NCBI RefSeq assembly: GCF_023015865.1
Contig: NZ_JALKBC010000007.1
Coordinates: 62,001-126,000 of the forward strand
Origin: Arenibacter sp. F26102
GTDB lineage: Bacteria > Bacteroidota > Bacteroidia > Flavobacteriales > Flavobacteriaceae
Reading direction: 5' to 3'
Length of the DNA: 64,000 nt
The stretch's first letter is position 1, and the number at the start of each line of letters is the position of its first letter. A program made the translations under genes and the position numbers. Positions 7,865 to 16,957 of this stretch are shown one piece after another. The notes under the pieces were generated by a model, which was given only the letters and a program-made list of their open reading frames with translations, made no database searches and was not told the origin of the DNA.

Positions 7865-9193
7865 TTGGACCCAGACCCCCTTAGTTTAATATTGAATTTT
7901 ATTGCAATCGATAGCGGTTTTACCCTAAAAATCGCGATACTCTTAATTTTGTTATTTTGTTCTGCCCTTATTTCTGGGGCCGAGGTCGCTTTTTTTGGCC
8001 TATCCCAAACCGATGTTAATGAAATAGAGGAAAAAAAGACGGCCAAAGGAAAAATTGTGGTTCAACTTTTGGACCGTCCAAAAAAATTGTTGGCCACCAT
8101 TTTAATTGCAAATAATGCCATAAATATTGCTGTCGTATTATTGTTCAATAACATTGGCGACACTCTTTTCGCCGATATTACCTATACTATTTTTGGAATT
8201 TTACCTGTGCGCTTCCTTTTGGAAGTGGTAGTAGTCACCTTTCTAATATTGATGTTTGGGGAGATTTTGCCAAAGGTATACGCCAATCGTAATAGATTTA
8301 CCTTTGCCTTTTTTATGACCTACCCACTAAAGGTGTTGGATTTTATATTTTCCCCTTTAAGTTTGCCCATGAGGTCCGCTACGATCTTTATGTACAATAA
8401 ATTGGGCAAGCAGAAATCCAACCTGAACGTTGGACATTTATCCCAGGCCTTGGAGCTTACCTCCGAGGGAGATACTACCGTGGAGGAACAGAAAATTCTA
8501 GAGGGGATCGTCTCCTTTGGAAATACGGATACCAAACAGGTAATGCGGCCGAGGATTGATATTTTTGCCCTTAACGAGGAAATGAAATTCCTAGAAGTTT
8601 TGGGAGAGATAAAAACTCATGGGTATTCCAGGATACCGGTTTTTTCCCAAAATATGGACAATGTTTTGGGAGTACTTTATGTAAAGGATCTCTTACCTTA
8701 CATAGACCGAAAAACCTTTAATTGGATGTCCTTGATCAGGGAGCCCTATTTTGTTCCGGAGAACAAAAAATTGGATAATTTGTTGTTGGATTTCCAGACC
8801 AAGAAAAATCATTTGGCAATTGTGGTGGATGAATATGGGGGTACTTCCGGGATAGTTACGCTTGAAGATATTATTGAGGAAATAGTAGGGGATATTAGTG
8901 ATGAATTTGATGATGAGGATTTAATTTTCTCAAAATTGGACGATTTTAACTACGTCTTTGATGGCAAAACGGCTTTGAAGGATTTTTATAGGGTGGCCAA
9001 AATTGAGGATGAGGATGATTTTGAGGAGAAAAAGGGGGAATCGGAAACTGTAGCGGGATTTGTCTTGGAGATTGCCGGAAGCTTTCCTAAAAGGGGAGAG
9101 GTGGTAATATTCAAGGATTATCAATTTGTTGTGGAGAGCCTTGATAAAAAACGACTGAAACAAATAAAAATTACATTGCCACATGAAGCTTAA
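7865..9193 (+). CDS. gldE: gliding motility-associated protein GldE (CNNM/CorC family)
   Basis: 442 residues. An N-terminal CNNM domain with about four membrane segments (first near residues 19-40, LKIAILLILLFCSALISGAEVAFFGL) is followed by a CBS pair (about 205-330, KQVMRPRIDIFALN and VVDEYGGTSGIVTLEDIIEEIVGDI) and a C-terminal CorC_HlyC domain. GldE is paired with GldD in flavobacterial gliding/type IX secretion work. The next gene overlaps it by 11 bases and is GldD, which fixes the identity. The start is TTG at 7865; MDPDPLSLILNF is the usual GldE N-terminus. Confidence 0.93.
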   Translation: MDPDPLSLILNFIAIDSGFTLKIAILLILLFCSALISGAEVAFFGLSQTDVNEIEEKKTAKGKIVVQLLDRPKKLLATILIANNAINIAVVLLFNNIGDTLFADITYTIFGILPVRFLLEVVVVTFLILMFGEILPKVYANRNRFTFAFFMTYPLKVLDFIFSPLSLPMRSATIFMYNKLGKQKSNLNVGHLSQALELTSEGDTTVEEQKILEGIVSFGNTDTKQVMRPRIDIFALNEEMKFLEVLGEIKTHGYSRIPVFSQNMDNVLGVLYVKDLLPYIDRKTFNWMSLIREPYFVPENKKLDNLLLDFQTKKNHLAIVVDEYGGTSGIVTLEDIIEEIVGDISDEFDDEDLIFSKLDDFNYVFDGKTALKDFYRVAKIEDEDDFEEKKGESETVAGFVLEIAGSFPKRGEVVIFKDYQFVVESLDKKRLKQIKITLPHEA

Positions 9194-9737
9194 TATCGGA
9201 CTTTTAATTTTTATGGTTTGTTTTATATCCGCATGCGAAGATGATGTTCTGCCCAAGCCCAAGGCAATGCTTAGGTTGGAATATCCTTCGGGAAAGGAAG
9301 AAGTTTTGCAAACGCAGCACTTTTCCATTAAGCGCAATGAAAAGGCCAGATTAAAATCCGAATCCCATACTTCCTTTGTTTTGGACTATCCGCTAATGAA
9401 GGGTTCTATTTTTGTTAATTACAAGGAGGTGAACGGGAATTTGGACAAGCTTCTTACCGATGCCCAGAAACTAAGTTATGAGCATGTGCTAAAGGCCGAG
9501 GGCATTTATGAGGACCCAGTGGTGAATGAACCCCATAAGGTATATGGAATGTATTATGAGATAAAGGGCGATGCCGCCTCCCAGTCCCAGTTTTATGTAA
9601 CGGACAGCATCAAACACTTTGTAACCGGATCTTTGTATTTTTATGCCAAACCCAATTATGATTCCATTTTGCCTGCAGCGGTGTACTTGCAAAATGATAT
9701 GCGTAACATTATTGAATCCTTGCGATGGAAGGAATAA
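9183..9737 (+). CDS. gldD: gliding motility lipoprotein GldD
   Basis: 184 residues. Lipoprotein signal peptide with lipobox FISAC, Cys18 as the lipidated residue. The mature protein has the GldD features PKPKAMLRLEYPSGKEE near the start and the C-terminal YLQNDMRNIIESLRW. GldD is required for gliding in Flavobacterium johnsoniae, and gldD mutants are non-motile. It starts inside gldE (11-base overlap), so it is translationally coupled. It faces the next gene tail to tail with 8 bases between. Confidence 0.93.
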   Translation: MKLNIGLLIFMVCFISACEDDVLPKPKAMLRLEYPSGKEEVLQTQHFSIKRNEKARLKSESHTSFVLDYPLMKGSIFVNYKEVNGNLDKLLTDAQKLSYEHVLKAEGIYEDPVVNEPHKVYGMYYEIKGDAASQSQFYVTDSIKHFVTGSLYFYAKPNYDSILPAAVYLQNDMRNIIESLRWKE

Positions 9738-9745
9738 AACGCTGA

Positions 9746-10165
9746 TTAATTGCTTTTCAACAAATCCTCTGCCTTTTTAATACTTGAATTGATTTGATCT
9801 CTGAGTGCTTTGACTTTGGTCTCCTCTTCATCCAGCCATTTTTGTTTTTCATCTGTCAATGCCTTTGCTTTTAAAATCTCATCACCATCAAAGCGGTTAC
9901 CAAACCCTTTCATCCAATCCATCATAGCCTTGTGTGCTGCCTTTAAGTCCTCCCTTGCCGCTGCATGGTCGTTGGAAGACTCATCATTGGTTATTTCTTC
10001 ATCCAATTGTGAGATCAATTTACCTATAGTCCCCATTTTGGGCATTAGCTCGTCATGAATGGCCATTACCTCCTTCATTTGGGAGCCCTCATTATTTTTT
10101 TCCTTACATGAGTAGGTAACCGAGATTAAAATGGATAGAATGAGAATTAGATTTTTTTTTGTCAT
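9746..10165 (-). CDS. small helical lipoprotein of unknown function
   Basis: 139 residues. Signal peptide with lipobox SVTYSC (Cys20). The mature part is almost all helical and highly charged (EVMAIHDELMPKMGTIGKLISQLDEE, then KQKWLDEEETKVKALRDQINSSIKKAEDLLK) and probably forms a short coiled-coil bundle. Homologues in flavobacteria are annotated as hypothetical or, misleadingly, viral A-type inclusion protein. No function can be assigned. It is placed convergently to gldD, with no partner gene. Confidence 0.75.
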   Translation of the reverse strand: MTKKNLILILSILISVTYSCKEKNNEGSQMKEVMAIHDELMPKMGTIGKLISQLDEEITNDESSNDHAAAREDLKAAHKAMMDWMKGFGNRFDGDEILKAKALTDEKQKWLDEEETKVKALRDQINSSIKKAEDLLKSN

Positions 10166-10482
10166 CGGATAAATTTAATAATAATACAAAGGGCCAAAAG
10201 GACCTTTTACGTTAATTCTTAAGTGGGCCGATCCTTTTTGTAATGTTCGATACCACACTTTTTTTTCCAAACCAAAGATACTGAATTGGGGCTTTTGTAT
10301 GCTGTATTTCGATTCCGTTTTTACAAAAATTGAAGTAAGTCGTGTTGTCCCTATTATATATTTCTTTGATAATGGAGCAAAAACATTGGATTTAAACCAA
10401 GAAAAATCAATTCCTTGTTAATTAGCGTGCATAAATCATTAAATTTCTGTAAATTAAATGCATAACCTGAAAATTTAAAACA
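10166..10482. other. intergenic region between divergent genes
   Basis: AT-rich spacer of 317 bases between the lipoprotein gene and the DUF4199 gene. No ORF with coding character, tRNA or clear hairpin was seen. Confidence 0.5.
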
Positions 10483-10938
10483 ATGAAACAATACGCGCTC
10501 CCGATTAGGTTTGGAATAGCAGTTAGTGGCTCATTAATTGCCTATTTCTTATTGTTGTCTCTTTTTAACTTGCATACAAATATATTTTACAGCCTTTTTA
10601 ATGGTGTAATAACAGCTTTTGGAATATATGAAGCTATAAAATACTTTAGGCTCAAAGAAGGACCTGCCTTTAATTACGGCAAAGGATTTACGGCGGGGAT
10701 TGTTACAGGCTTTGTAGGGACATTGATTTTTACAATTTTTTTCGCTTTTTATGCTACGGAGATAAATATTGGATTTTTGGATGAACTGTCCAAGGTATGG
10801 TTTAGGGATTATGATACTTCCGAGGGTATAGTGTTCTTTACTGTAGCCATTATGGGTTTTGCTACTACCCTAGTGTTGACCCTTTCATTTATGCAATTGT
10901 TTAAGTCTTCCAACAACCTTAAAAGAAAATCGGTTTAA
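10483..10938 (+). CDS. DUF4199 family inner-membrane protein
   Basis: 151 residues with four hydrophobic segments (about 8-30, 33-52, 70-95 and 118-140), FNYGKGFTAGIVTGFVGTLIFTIFFAFY in the third, and an acidic periplasmic/cytoplasmic stretch DELSKVWFRDYDTSEG. This matches the DUF4199 family, common in Bacteroidota and of unknown role. It ends just before the rplU promoter. Confidence 0.8.
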   Translation: MKQYALPIRFGIAVSGSLIAYFLLLSLFNLHTNIFYSLFNGVITAFGIYEAIKYFRLKEGPAFNYGKGFTAGIVTGFVGTLIFTIFFAFYATEINIGFLDELSKVWFRDYDTSEGIVFFTVAIMGFATTLVLTLSFMQLFKSSNNLKRKSV

Positions 10939-10954
10939 AAATCTTAAAAATCAC

Positions 10955-10984
10955 TTGTGGATTAAGGATTTAGGAGTATATTTG
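10955..10984 (+). promoter_or_regulatory. promoter of rplU-rpmA
   Basis: TTG (10955-10957), exactly 19 bases, then TATATTTG (10977-10984). This is the best full match in the window to the flavobacterial promoter TTG-N19-TAnnTTTG. Transcription would start near 10991, giving a leader of about 48 bases before rplU. Confidence 0.72.
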
Positions 10985-11038
10985 CACCCGCCTAAGTAAA
11001 TATTAGGCTTGTTCTTAAATTTATAAATAACACAAGCT

Positions 11039-11572
11039 ATGTACGCAATTGTAGAGATAGCAGGGCAGCAATTTAAAGTTGCGAAAGACCAAAAAGTGTA
11101 TGTTCACCGTTTACAAGACGAAGAAGGTAGCAAAGTAACCTTTGATAACGTTCTTTTGTTGGAAGATGGTAGTAACATCACAATTGGCGCCCCCGCTATA
11201 GACGGAGCCGCTGTTGAGGCTAAAGTCATTAAGCACCTAAAAGGTGATAAGGTAATTGTCTTTAAAAAGAAAAGACGTAAAGGTTACAAAAAGAAAAACG
11301 GTCATCGTCAATATTTGACAGAATTGGTAATAGAAGGTATAATTGCCTCTGGTGCTAAAAAATCTGAGAAAAAGGCGGAACCAAAAAAAGAAGCTAAGCC
11401 TGCCGCTAAAAAAGCAGAGGTAAAAGCTGAAGCACCTAAGAAGGTGGAAGCAAAGGCTACTGAAGATTTGAGTAAAAATACAGTTGCTGAGCTAAGAGAA
11501 TTGGCAAAAGCTAAGGGAGTTGAAGGTTATTCTTCAATGAAAAAAGCAGAATTAATTGCCGCTTTAAGTTAA
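11039..11572 (+). CDS. rplU: 50S ribosomal protein bL21 with C-terminal extension
   Basis: 177 residues, against about 103 for E. coli. Residues 1-103 are normal bL21 (MYAIVEIAGQQFKVAKDQKVYVHRL, then the rRNA-binding KKKRRKGYKKKNGHRQYLTELVIEGI). A Lys/Ala/Glu-rich linker (about 107-140) leads to a small helical domain, DLSKNTVAELRELAKAKG then MKKAELIAAL, that looks like a Rho N-terminal/SAP-like helix-extended-loop-helix fold. Such tails occur on bL21 in other Bacteroidota. Co-transcribed with rpmA (24-base gap). Confidence 0.96.
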   Translation: MYAIVEIAGQQFKVAKDQKVYVHRLQDEEGSKVTFDNVLLLEDGSNITIGAPAIDGAAVEAKVIKHLKGDKVIVFKKKRRKGYKKKNGHRQYLTELVIEGIIASGAKKSEKKAEPKKEAKPAAKKAEVKAEAPKKVEAKATEDLSKNTVAELRELAKAKGVEGYSSMKKAELIAALS

Positions 11573-11596
11573 TAACAAGAATTAAAACAATATATC

Positions 11597-11857
11597 ATGG
11601 CACATAAGAAAGGTGTAGGTAGTTCTAAAAACGGTAGGGAATCAGAATCGAAACGTTTAGGCGTTAAGATTTTTGGTGGTCAAGCTGCCATTGCAGGAAA
11701 CATCATTGTAAGACAACGTGGTACTAAGCATAACCCAGGTGAGAATGTTTACGCTGGAAAAGACCATACTTTGCACGCAAGGATAGATGGTCTTGTTAAG
11801 TTCCAAAAGAAAGCTGGAGGTAAATCTTATGTTTCTATTGAACCATTTGAAGCCTAA
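11597..11857 (+). CDS. rpmA: 50S ribosomal protein bL27
   Basis: 86 residues. [29 protein letters not shown] is the diagnostic bL27 start; its N-terminal tail reaches the peptidyl-transferase centre. There is no Firmicutes-type N-terminal cleavage extension. Second gene of rplU-rpmA, followed by a strong terminator. Confidence 0.97.
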   Translation: MAHKKGVGSSKNGRESESKRLGVKIFGGQAAIAGNIIVRQRGTKHNPGENVYAGKDHTLHARIDGLVKFQKKAGGKSYVSIEPFEA

Positions 11858-11880
11858 AAAGTAAGTCTTTTAAAATTTAG

Positions 11881-11912
11881 AAACCCTCTTTGGAAACAAA
11901 GAGGGTTTTTTT
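11881..11912 (+). terminator. rho-independent terminator of rplU-rpmA
   Basis: 11-bp stem AAACCCTCTTT (11881-11891) with AAAGAGGGTTT (11898-11908), loop of 6, then a run of seven T. Confidence 0.9.
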
Positions 11913-12039
11913 GTTCTGGTTGTTTAGAAATATTCTTTTGCCGATTTACCGTCTACGATTGTGATTTAATATGCCCATAACAAACTTATACGATATGATT
12001 CATAAAAAACATTACAAGGGATTCATCCCCTGTTGATGC

Positions 12040-13143
12040 TTACCACGGCTGACTCCTGAAATTGTTTAACTTGGCAAATTCAACTGTTTCTGACAAATAA
12101 TCCACAAGGTTATAACTTGGTATTGGTAAAATACTTTCTAAAAGTTGGGTGTCCCATTCATTGGGTTTGGAATTCATATACGGGTGTAAATGTATCCCGA
12201 TAGTTTCATAGTAAAACTCTTCCAATTTTGAAGAAAACCCGGTTGAAGTATTAATTTGGTCTTCGGTAAAACTGAAATTCGTGAACCCTACCACCTTTAA
12301 TATTTTGGATATTCCTTTTATCATATTGGTCTCTTTGGAATGAACAATGTTCAATTGTTGAATTTCCGTAGAAATCACCCTCGCAATTACTTGAGCTGCA
12401 TAATCGGTTGGAATTATATTTAAACCAGTGCCTGCCATAGTAGTAATTCTTATAGCATCTTTGGAGTCACTGTTATGAAAAAACTTCGCAAAAAGGTAAA
12501 AAACCATATATTTTGACAAGAAGTAGTTTGGGTTTTCATTAATATTTCCCCCAAGAACACTTGGTCGTAAAATTTGAATAGGGACATTACAGTCTTTACC
12601 GGCTTTTAATAGAAATTTTTCGGAAGCGTGTTTGGAAGCTTCGTAATAATTGCGATAATTGCCGTGTTTTATTTTAGAATAATCATTGTCCAATAATCCG
12701 CCAATATTCCCGGCGGCAAAAGCTGTACTTATATAAACGAATTTTTCAATATGCTTTTGATAGGTATTGAAAATGTCCTTTGTAAACTGTAGATTTCGGT
12801 TAAAAATTTCCTCTTTGGCTGCGGGGTCGGTGGATAGGTTTACAAAACCAGCGGAATGTATAAAATAGTCAATTCTGTTATTCCCTATAAATGAAGTAGG
12901 ATTTAATAGGTCTTCGGCATCGACTGTAACAATTTTTTTTAAAATTTCAGAGAGGTTATTTTTTACAAAATCAGTGGTAAAGTCACTTGAGACAACTTTG
13001 GCAATACGTTCTTTGGCGCTAACCGAAGTTTTTTTCCGAACAGGAAGGTATATGGTTTCTATACTTTGAAAGTGGAATTCTAAAAGTGAAAATAACACTC
13101 TGGAACCTAAGGTTCCAGTAGCTCCTGTTAAGAGTATGTTCAT
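12040..13143 (-). CDS. NAD(P)-dependent reductase, SDR-extended / thioester-reductase type (NAD_binding_4)
   Basis: 367 residues from the ATG at 13143 (an upstream start at 13173 would add ten atypical residues before the Rossmann strand). MNILLTGATGTLGSRVL is the GxxGxxG nucleotide motif, followed by IDYFIHSAGFVNLS, the Ser-Tyr-Lys catalytic set KFVYISTAFAAG and YYEASKHASEKFLL, and IQILRPSVLGG. This arrangement fits the male-sterility/fatty-acyl-CoA reductase-like branch of the extended SDRs. The substrate is unknown. It sits downstream of ahcY on the same strand but beyond ahcY's terminator. Confidence 0.8.
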   Translation of the reverse strand: MNILLTGATGTLGSRVLFSLLEFHFQSIETIYLPVRKKTSVSAKERIAKVVSSDFTTDFVKNNLSEILKKIVTVDAEDLLNPTSFIGNNRIDYFIHSAGFVNLSTDPAAKEEIFNRNLQFTKDIFNTYQKHIEKFVYISTAFAAGNIGGLLDNDYSKIKHGNYRNYYEASKHASEKFLLKAGKDCNVPIQILRPSVLGGNINENPNYFLSKYMVFYLFAKFFHNSDSKDAIRITTMAGTGLNIIPTDYAAQVIARVISTEIQQLNIVHSKETNMIKGISKILKVVGFTNFSFTEDQINTSTGFSSKLEEFYYETIGIHLHPYMNSKPNEWDTQLLESILPIPSYNLVDYLSETVEFAKLNNFRSQPW

Positions 13144-13168
13144 TAAGTTTGTGTAGGAATTAAATAAA

Positions 13169-13209
13169 ATCAAAATCCTTATCTATTTAGGTGAGATAAG
13201 GATTTTGAT
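13169..13209 (-). terminator. terminator of ahcY
   Basis: 16-bp perfect stem, 13169-13184 with 13194-13209, loop of 9. On the minus strand it ends in a T-rich tract just before the reductase gene. Confidence 0.8.
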
Positions 13210-13255
13210 ATGATATTAAAAAGGTGTCCAGATTCTATCTATATAAGCTTAAAAT

Positions 13256-14572
13256 CTAGTACCTGTAGTAATCGGGTTTAAACGGGCCTTTTGCGGAAAC
13301 TCCAATGTATTCTGCTTGATCTGGTCTTAAAGTCTCCAATTCCACTCCCAATCTGGACAAGTGCAAGGCGGCCACCTTTTCGTCCAAATGTTTCGGAAGC
13401 ATATATACTTCATTTTTGTATTTGTCAGTGTTGTTCCAAAGTTCCATTTGGGCCAAGGTCTGGTTGGTGAACGAGTTGCTCATTACAAAACTTGGATGAC
13501 CTGTAGCGCAGCCTAAGTTTACCAGTCTGCCTTCTGCCAAAACAATAATATCCTTACCATCAATAGTGTATTTATCTACTTGTGGTTTTATCTCGTCCTT
13601 GGTATGACCGTAATTTTTGTTCAACCATGCCATGTCTATTTCATTGTCGAAATGACCAATATTACAAACGATAATTTTATCTTTCATCGCCTTAAAGTGT
13701 TGGGACTGAATAATATCCTTGTTTCCTGTAGTGGTTATTACGATATCGGCATTGCCAACAACGGTGTCCAGCCTTTTTACCTCAAAACCGTCCATGGCGG
13801 CCTGTAAGGCGCAAATTGGATCAATTTCGGTAACGGTAACAATAGAACCTGCTCCTTTGAAGGATGCAGCAGTTCCTTTTCCTACATCACCGTAACCGGC
13901 AACTACCACTCTTTTACCCGCAAGCATTGTATCTGTAGCCCTGCGAATGGCATCTACAGCACTTTCTCTACATCCGTATTTGTTGTCGAATTTGGATTTG
14001 GTAACAGAATCGTTAACATTAATAGCCGGCATTGGCAAAGTTCCATTTTTTACACGTTCGTAAAGCCTATGGACACCAGTGGTGGTCTCTTCTGAAAGAC
14101 CTTTAATACCTGAGGCCAATTCTGGATATTTGTCGAGCACCATATTGGTAAGGTCGCCCCCATCATCCAATATCATGTTTAATGGTTTGCGGTCTTCACC
14201 AAAAAACAACGTCTGTTCAATGGCCCAGTTAAATTCCTCCTCGCTCATTCCCTTCCATGCATATACGGGCACACCAGAGGCCGCAATGGCTGCAGCCGCT
14301 TGGTCTTGGGTAGAGAAAATATTGCAGGAACTCCACGTAACATCTGCTCCCAAGGCAACCAAAGTTTCAATAAGAACGGCGGTTTGTATGGTCATGTGCA
14401 AGCATCCTGCAATACGGGCGCCTTTTAAAGGCTGTTCTTTTCCGTACTCTTCCCTTAAGGACATTAGGCCGGGCATTTCGGCTTCTGCTAGTTCAATTTC
14501 TTTTCTTCCCCATTTGGCCAAGCCAATATCTTTTACTTTATAGGGTACGTAAGGAATGGTTTTAGTACTCAT
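13256..14572 (-). CDS. ahcY: adenosylhomocysteinase
   Basis: 438 residues. Hydrolyses S-adenosylhomocysteine to homocysteine and adenosine, recycling the product of all SAM-dependent methyltransferases. The family signatures are complete: [32 protein letters not shown] (catalytic Lys and Asp), the NAD-binding [31 protein letters not shown], and the conserved C-terminus KPDYYRY that completes the neighbouring NAD site. No SAH or SAM riboswitch is recognisable in the 190-base leader. An exact -7 box (TACCTTTG) lies on the minus strand at 14735-14742. Confidence 0.97.
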   Translation of the reverse strand: MSTKTIPYVPYKVKDIGLAKWGRKEIELAEAEMPGLMSLREEYGKEQPLKGARIAGCLHMTIQTAVLIETLVALGADVTWSSCNIFSTQDQAAAAIAASGVPVYAWKGMSEEEFNWAIEQTLFFGEDRKPLNMILDDGGDLTNMVLDKYPELASGIKGLSEETTTGVHRLYERVKNGTLPMPAINVNDSVTKSKFDNKYGCRESAVDAIRRATDTMLAGKRVVVAGYGDVGKGTAASFKGAGSIVTVTEIDPICALQAAMDGFEVKRLDTVVGNADIVITTTGNKDIIQSQHFKAMKDKIIVCNIGHFDNEIDMAWLNKNYGHTKDEIKPQVDKYTIDGKDIIVLAEGRLVNLGCATGHPSFVMSNSFTNQTLAQMELWNNTDKYKNEVYMLPKHLDEKVAALHLSRLGVELETLRPDQAEYIGVSAKGPFKPDYYRY

Positions 14573-14734
14573 ATATTTATCTTTGTTACAGTTAATTGGT
14601 CCTAATCGCCAAAATAGAATAAGGAGAAATTAATTAAAAATAATTTAAATGAAGAATATCTTCGATAAGCTTATTTCTTCTCCATTTTTATTTTTACTTT
14701 AGTAATAGAACAATTATCTTATTTTTTGCATTTG

Positions 14735-14742
14735 CAAAGGTA
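14735..14742 (-). promoter_or_regulatory. possible -7 box TACCTTTG of ahcY
   Basis: Exact TAnnTTTG on the minus strand, about 165 bases before the ahcY ATG, with no TTG at the right distance. A weak assignment. Confidence 0.3.
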
Positions 14743-14762
14743 GTAATAACTTAAATAACCTA

Positions 14763-15395
14763 ATGCCTCTTTACAAAACAATAACAGTAGACGAAAACGC
14801 TAAAGTCTTGATTTGGAAAGTTCAGGAAACGGAATCCCAACTTTCAGAGGGGATTGTGCTGACTCCACATTGCCAGAAACGAATGATGGGCATGAAATCG
14901 GAATTGCATAGAAGGGGGTTTTTAAGTATTAGACACTTGTTGGCAGAAGAAGGCTATGTTGATCATGATCTGTATTACGATGATGCGGGTAAACCACATT
15001 TAAAAGATGGCAAGTTTATTTCCATTACCCATTCACATGAATTTACCGGGATTATTATTTCCGAATCTAAAGAGGTTGGAATTGATATAGAAATGCAGCG
15101 CGATAAAATACTTAGCATTGCCAATAAATACACTCCTTTGGAGGAATATAAAACCGTGGCAAATGCAGATGCATTGGTAAGAAAACTTACCATTGTTTGG
15201 GGAGCCAAAGAATCGTTGTATAAGATATATGCACAACACGGTCTTAGTTTTTTGCACCATATAGATATTACCGATTTTTCATTGTCGGATACGGAAACTA
15301 CGGGAACCATTCTGTATAAGGGTAAAACTTCGCAGTACAATATTATATTTTTGGAGTTTGAGGGATATACTTGCGTATACGCCATTAAAAATTAG
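14763..15395 (+). CDS. 4'-phosphopantetheinyl transferase superfamily protein
   Basis: 210 residues. Transfers phosphopantetheine from CoA to a Ser of carrier proteins. The two family motifs are present: VGIDIEMQRDK (Mg-binding Asp, about residue 109) and WGAKESLYKIY (about residue 147), with the upstream PHLKDGKFISITHSHEFTG. The length is close to the Sfp/EntD-like class, not the short AcpS class. The carrier protein is not encoded nearby. It is divergent from ahcY, with about 190 bases between. Confidence 0.88.
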   Translation: MPLYKTITVDENAKVLIWKVQETESQLSEGIVLTPHCQKRMMGMKSELHRRGFLSIRHLLAEEGYVDHDLYYDDAGKPHLKDGKFISITHSHEFTGIIISESKEVGIDIEMQRDKILSIANKYTPLEEYKTVANADALVRKLTIVWGAKESLYKIYAQHGLSFLHHIDITDFSLSDTETTGTILYKGKTSQYNIIFLEFEGYTCVYAIKN

Positions 15396-15556
15396 CGGAT
15401 GGTCCAATATAGGAGCCTTCTGTCCTAGTTATTATTCCTTTGTGCCAATCAATATCTTTAATTAAATTCTAAAACTCTTAGCGTGAAGGGTTATTTTTAC
15501 CTAATCTTTAATGCCACTATTCTATAGGGATTACCCGTCATAAGACAAGCTAAATC

Positions 15557-15817
15557 ATGAATATATCAGTAGGGCTTACCCTTTCTCCCTTGCAGGACGA
15601 CTTTGAGATACACATCATCAATTTCACTAATAAACTTAAGGTCATTGGCCTTAAGAATCTGGAAAACCCTTTAAGTACACAGATCTACTTAGAATATGAC
15701 CAGGTGATGGAGGTTCTCAATGCTGAGATTAAAGCTTTCTTAGAGTTAATGGATAAGGGATTATTATTTATGAAAATTGTAAAATCTGACCGGAGCGATT
15801 ATGGACCTCATTTTTGA
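15557..15817 (+). CDS. thiamine-binding protein family (YkoF/MTH1187-like)
   Basis: 86 residues. A small ferredoxin-like alpha/beta fold: MNISVGLTLSPLQDDFEIHI, a central strand/helix pair and the terminal DRSDYGPHF. Relatives in this family (PF01910, thiamine_BP) bind thiamine or hydroxymethylpyrimidine-type ligands in the cytoplasm. Its last 17 bases overlap the PnuC gene, so it is the first gene of a coupled operon with a vitamin transporter and kinase. The family call rests on fold pattern and context, and is less certain than the neighbours. Confidence 0.68.
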   Translation: MNISVGLTLSPLQDDFEIHIINFTNKLKVIGLKNLENPLSTQIYLEYDQVMEVLNAEIKAFLELMDKGLLFMKIVKSDRSDYGPHF

Positions 15818-16439
15818 TTGGATTTTTGCCCAGTACCAAGATACGCCCATACATTTAATCATTTTGGAAATGATAGGGGTGGTTTTTGGATTTTTAAGTG
15901 TTTGGTATTCCATGCGTGAGAACATCTTGGTATTCCCTACAGGAATTCTAAGTACCGGAGTTTTTGTATATATACTTTTGATTTTTGGCCTTTTGGGAGA
16001 TATGCTGATCAATGCCTATTATTTTGCAATGAGTATCTATGGTTGGTATGTATGGACTAGAAAGGTAGATGAGACCCATTTTATTCCCATAACCCGTACA
16101 ACCACAAAGGAAAAGAACTGGTCGGTTGTTCTGTTCGGTGCTACCGTCTTATTTGTTGCTTTGGTATACTTGGTTTTTGACAAGTTGGATAGCTGGACAG
16201 CTTATGTGGATACTTTAACCACAGCTATTTTCTTTGTAGGAATGTGGCTTATGGCAAAGAAGAAACTTGAAAATTGGGTATATTGGATTATTGGTGATGT
16301 AATATCGGTGCCCCTATATTTATATAAAGGACTTATCTTTACATCTCTGCAATATTTATTGTTCACCATTATTGCCATTTTCGGATACCTTGCATGGAAG
16401 AAAAGTTTAAACAAGAGCCCTCAAGTATTATTAAAGTAG
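15801..16439 (+). CDS. pnuC: PnuC-family vitamin-precursor transporter (probably thiamine, PnuT type)
   Basis: 212 residues with about seven membrane segments (first around residues 14-32, IHLIILEMIGVVFGFLSVWYS). The family core W-Y-S-M-R-E-N, NAYYFAMSIYGWYVW and the terminal FTIIAIFGYLAWKKSL are visible. PnuC proteins facilitate diffusion of nicotinamide riboside, and PnuT members carry thiamine; a cytoplasmic kinase traps the substrate. Here it overlaps a thiamine-binding-type gene upstream by 17 bases and a NadR-like kinase downstream by 46 bases. Context favours thiamine, but no TPP riboswitch precedes this operon, so nicotinamide riboside remains possible. Confidence 0.88.
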   Translation: MDLIFDWIFAQYQDTPIHLIILEMIGVVFGFLSVWYSMRENILVFPTGILSTGVFVYILLIFGLLGDMLINAYYFAMSIYGWYVWTRKVDETHFIPITRTTTKEKNWSVVLFGATVLFVALVYLVFDKLDSWTAYVDTLTTAIFFVGMWLMAKKKLENWVYWIIGDVISVPLYLYKGLIFTSLQYLLFTIIAIFGYLAWKKSLNKSPQVLLK

Positions 16440-16957
16440 TCCTTTTTGGTCCTGAATCTACGGGAAAAACAACCTTGGCCCGTGAATTGGCGATACATTA
16501 TAATACTGTTTGGGTTCCAGAATACGCACGTGATTATCTTCAGGATAAATGGGATAAAGAAAAGAAGACTTGTGAGCCCAAAGATTTATTGCCCATAGCT
16601 GAGGGGCAGATCAAATTAGAAAATTCCCTGACCAAAAAAGCTAATGAAGTTTTAATATGCGATACGGACCTTCTTGAGACCAAAGTGTATTCCGAGGCCT
16701 ATTATTTAGGGTATTGCGATCCAGTATTGGAAGAATACGCACTACAGAATACTTACGATGTTTATTTTTTAACCTATATAGACATTCCGTGGGAAAAGGA
16801 CGACTTAAGGGATAAACCAAATGACCGTGAACGAATGTTTCTTTATTTCAAGGATAGTTTGGAAAAATATAACAGGAATTTTATTATCTTAATGGGTGAT
16901 AAAAAAACAAGGCTCACAACGGCCAAGAACTACATTAACCAACTACTGAAAAAATAA
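16394..16957 (+). CDS. NadR-like P-loop kinase (AAA_28), vitamin-trapping kinase candidate
   Basis: 187 residues. Walker A GPESTGKTTLARELA (residues 19-33), the lid/substrate motif VPEYARDYL, and DTDLLETKVYSE, all as in the ribosylnicotinamide kinase domain of NadR. The adenylyltransferase domain of full-length NadR is absent. In other bacteria stand-alone copies lie beside PnuC transporters and phosphorylate the imported nucleoside or vitamin. Its overlap with pnuC (46 bases) argues for such coupling. Whether the substrate is nicotinamide riboside or thiamine cannot be told from sequence. It shares one base with the next gene's start. Confidence 0.8.
   Translation: MEEKFKQEPSSIIKVVLFGPESTGKTTLARELAIHYNTVWVPEYARDYLQDKWDKEKKTCEPKDLLPIAEGQIKLENSLTKKANEVLICDTDLLETKVYSEAYYLGYCDPVLEEYALQNTYDVYFLTYIDIPWEKDDLRDKPNDRERMFLYFKDSLEKYNRNFIILMGDKKTRLTTAKNYINQLLKK

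Noticed and set aside
12040-13173. Longer start for the reductase at 13173
   Set aside because: Adds ten residues before the Rossmann strand and falls inside the terminator region of ahcY; ATG 13143 matches the fold start.
14573-14762. SAM or SAH riboswitch before ahcY
   Set aside because: No conserved stem pattern of any SAM, SAH or related class could be recognised in the leader.
15396-15556. TPP riboswitch before the thiamine-binding/pnuC operon
   Set aside because: Neither CTGAGA nor GAACCTG occurs; the operon start has no recognisable riboswitch.
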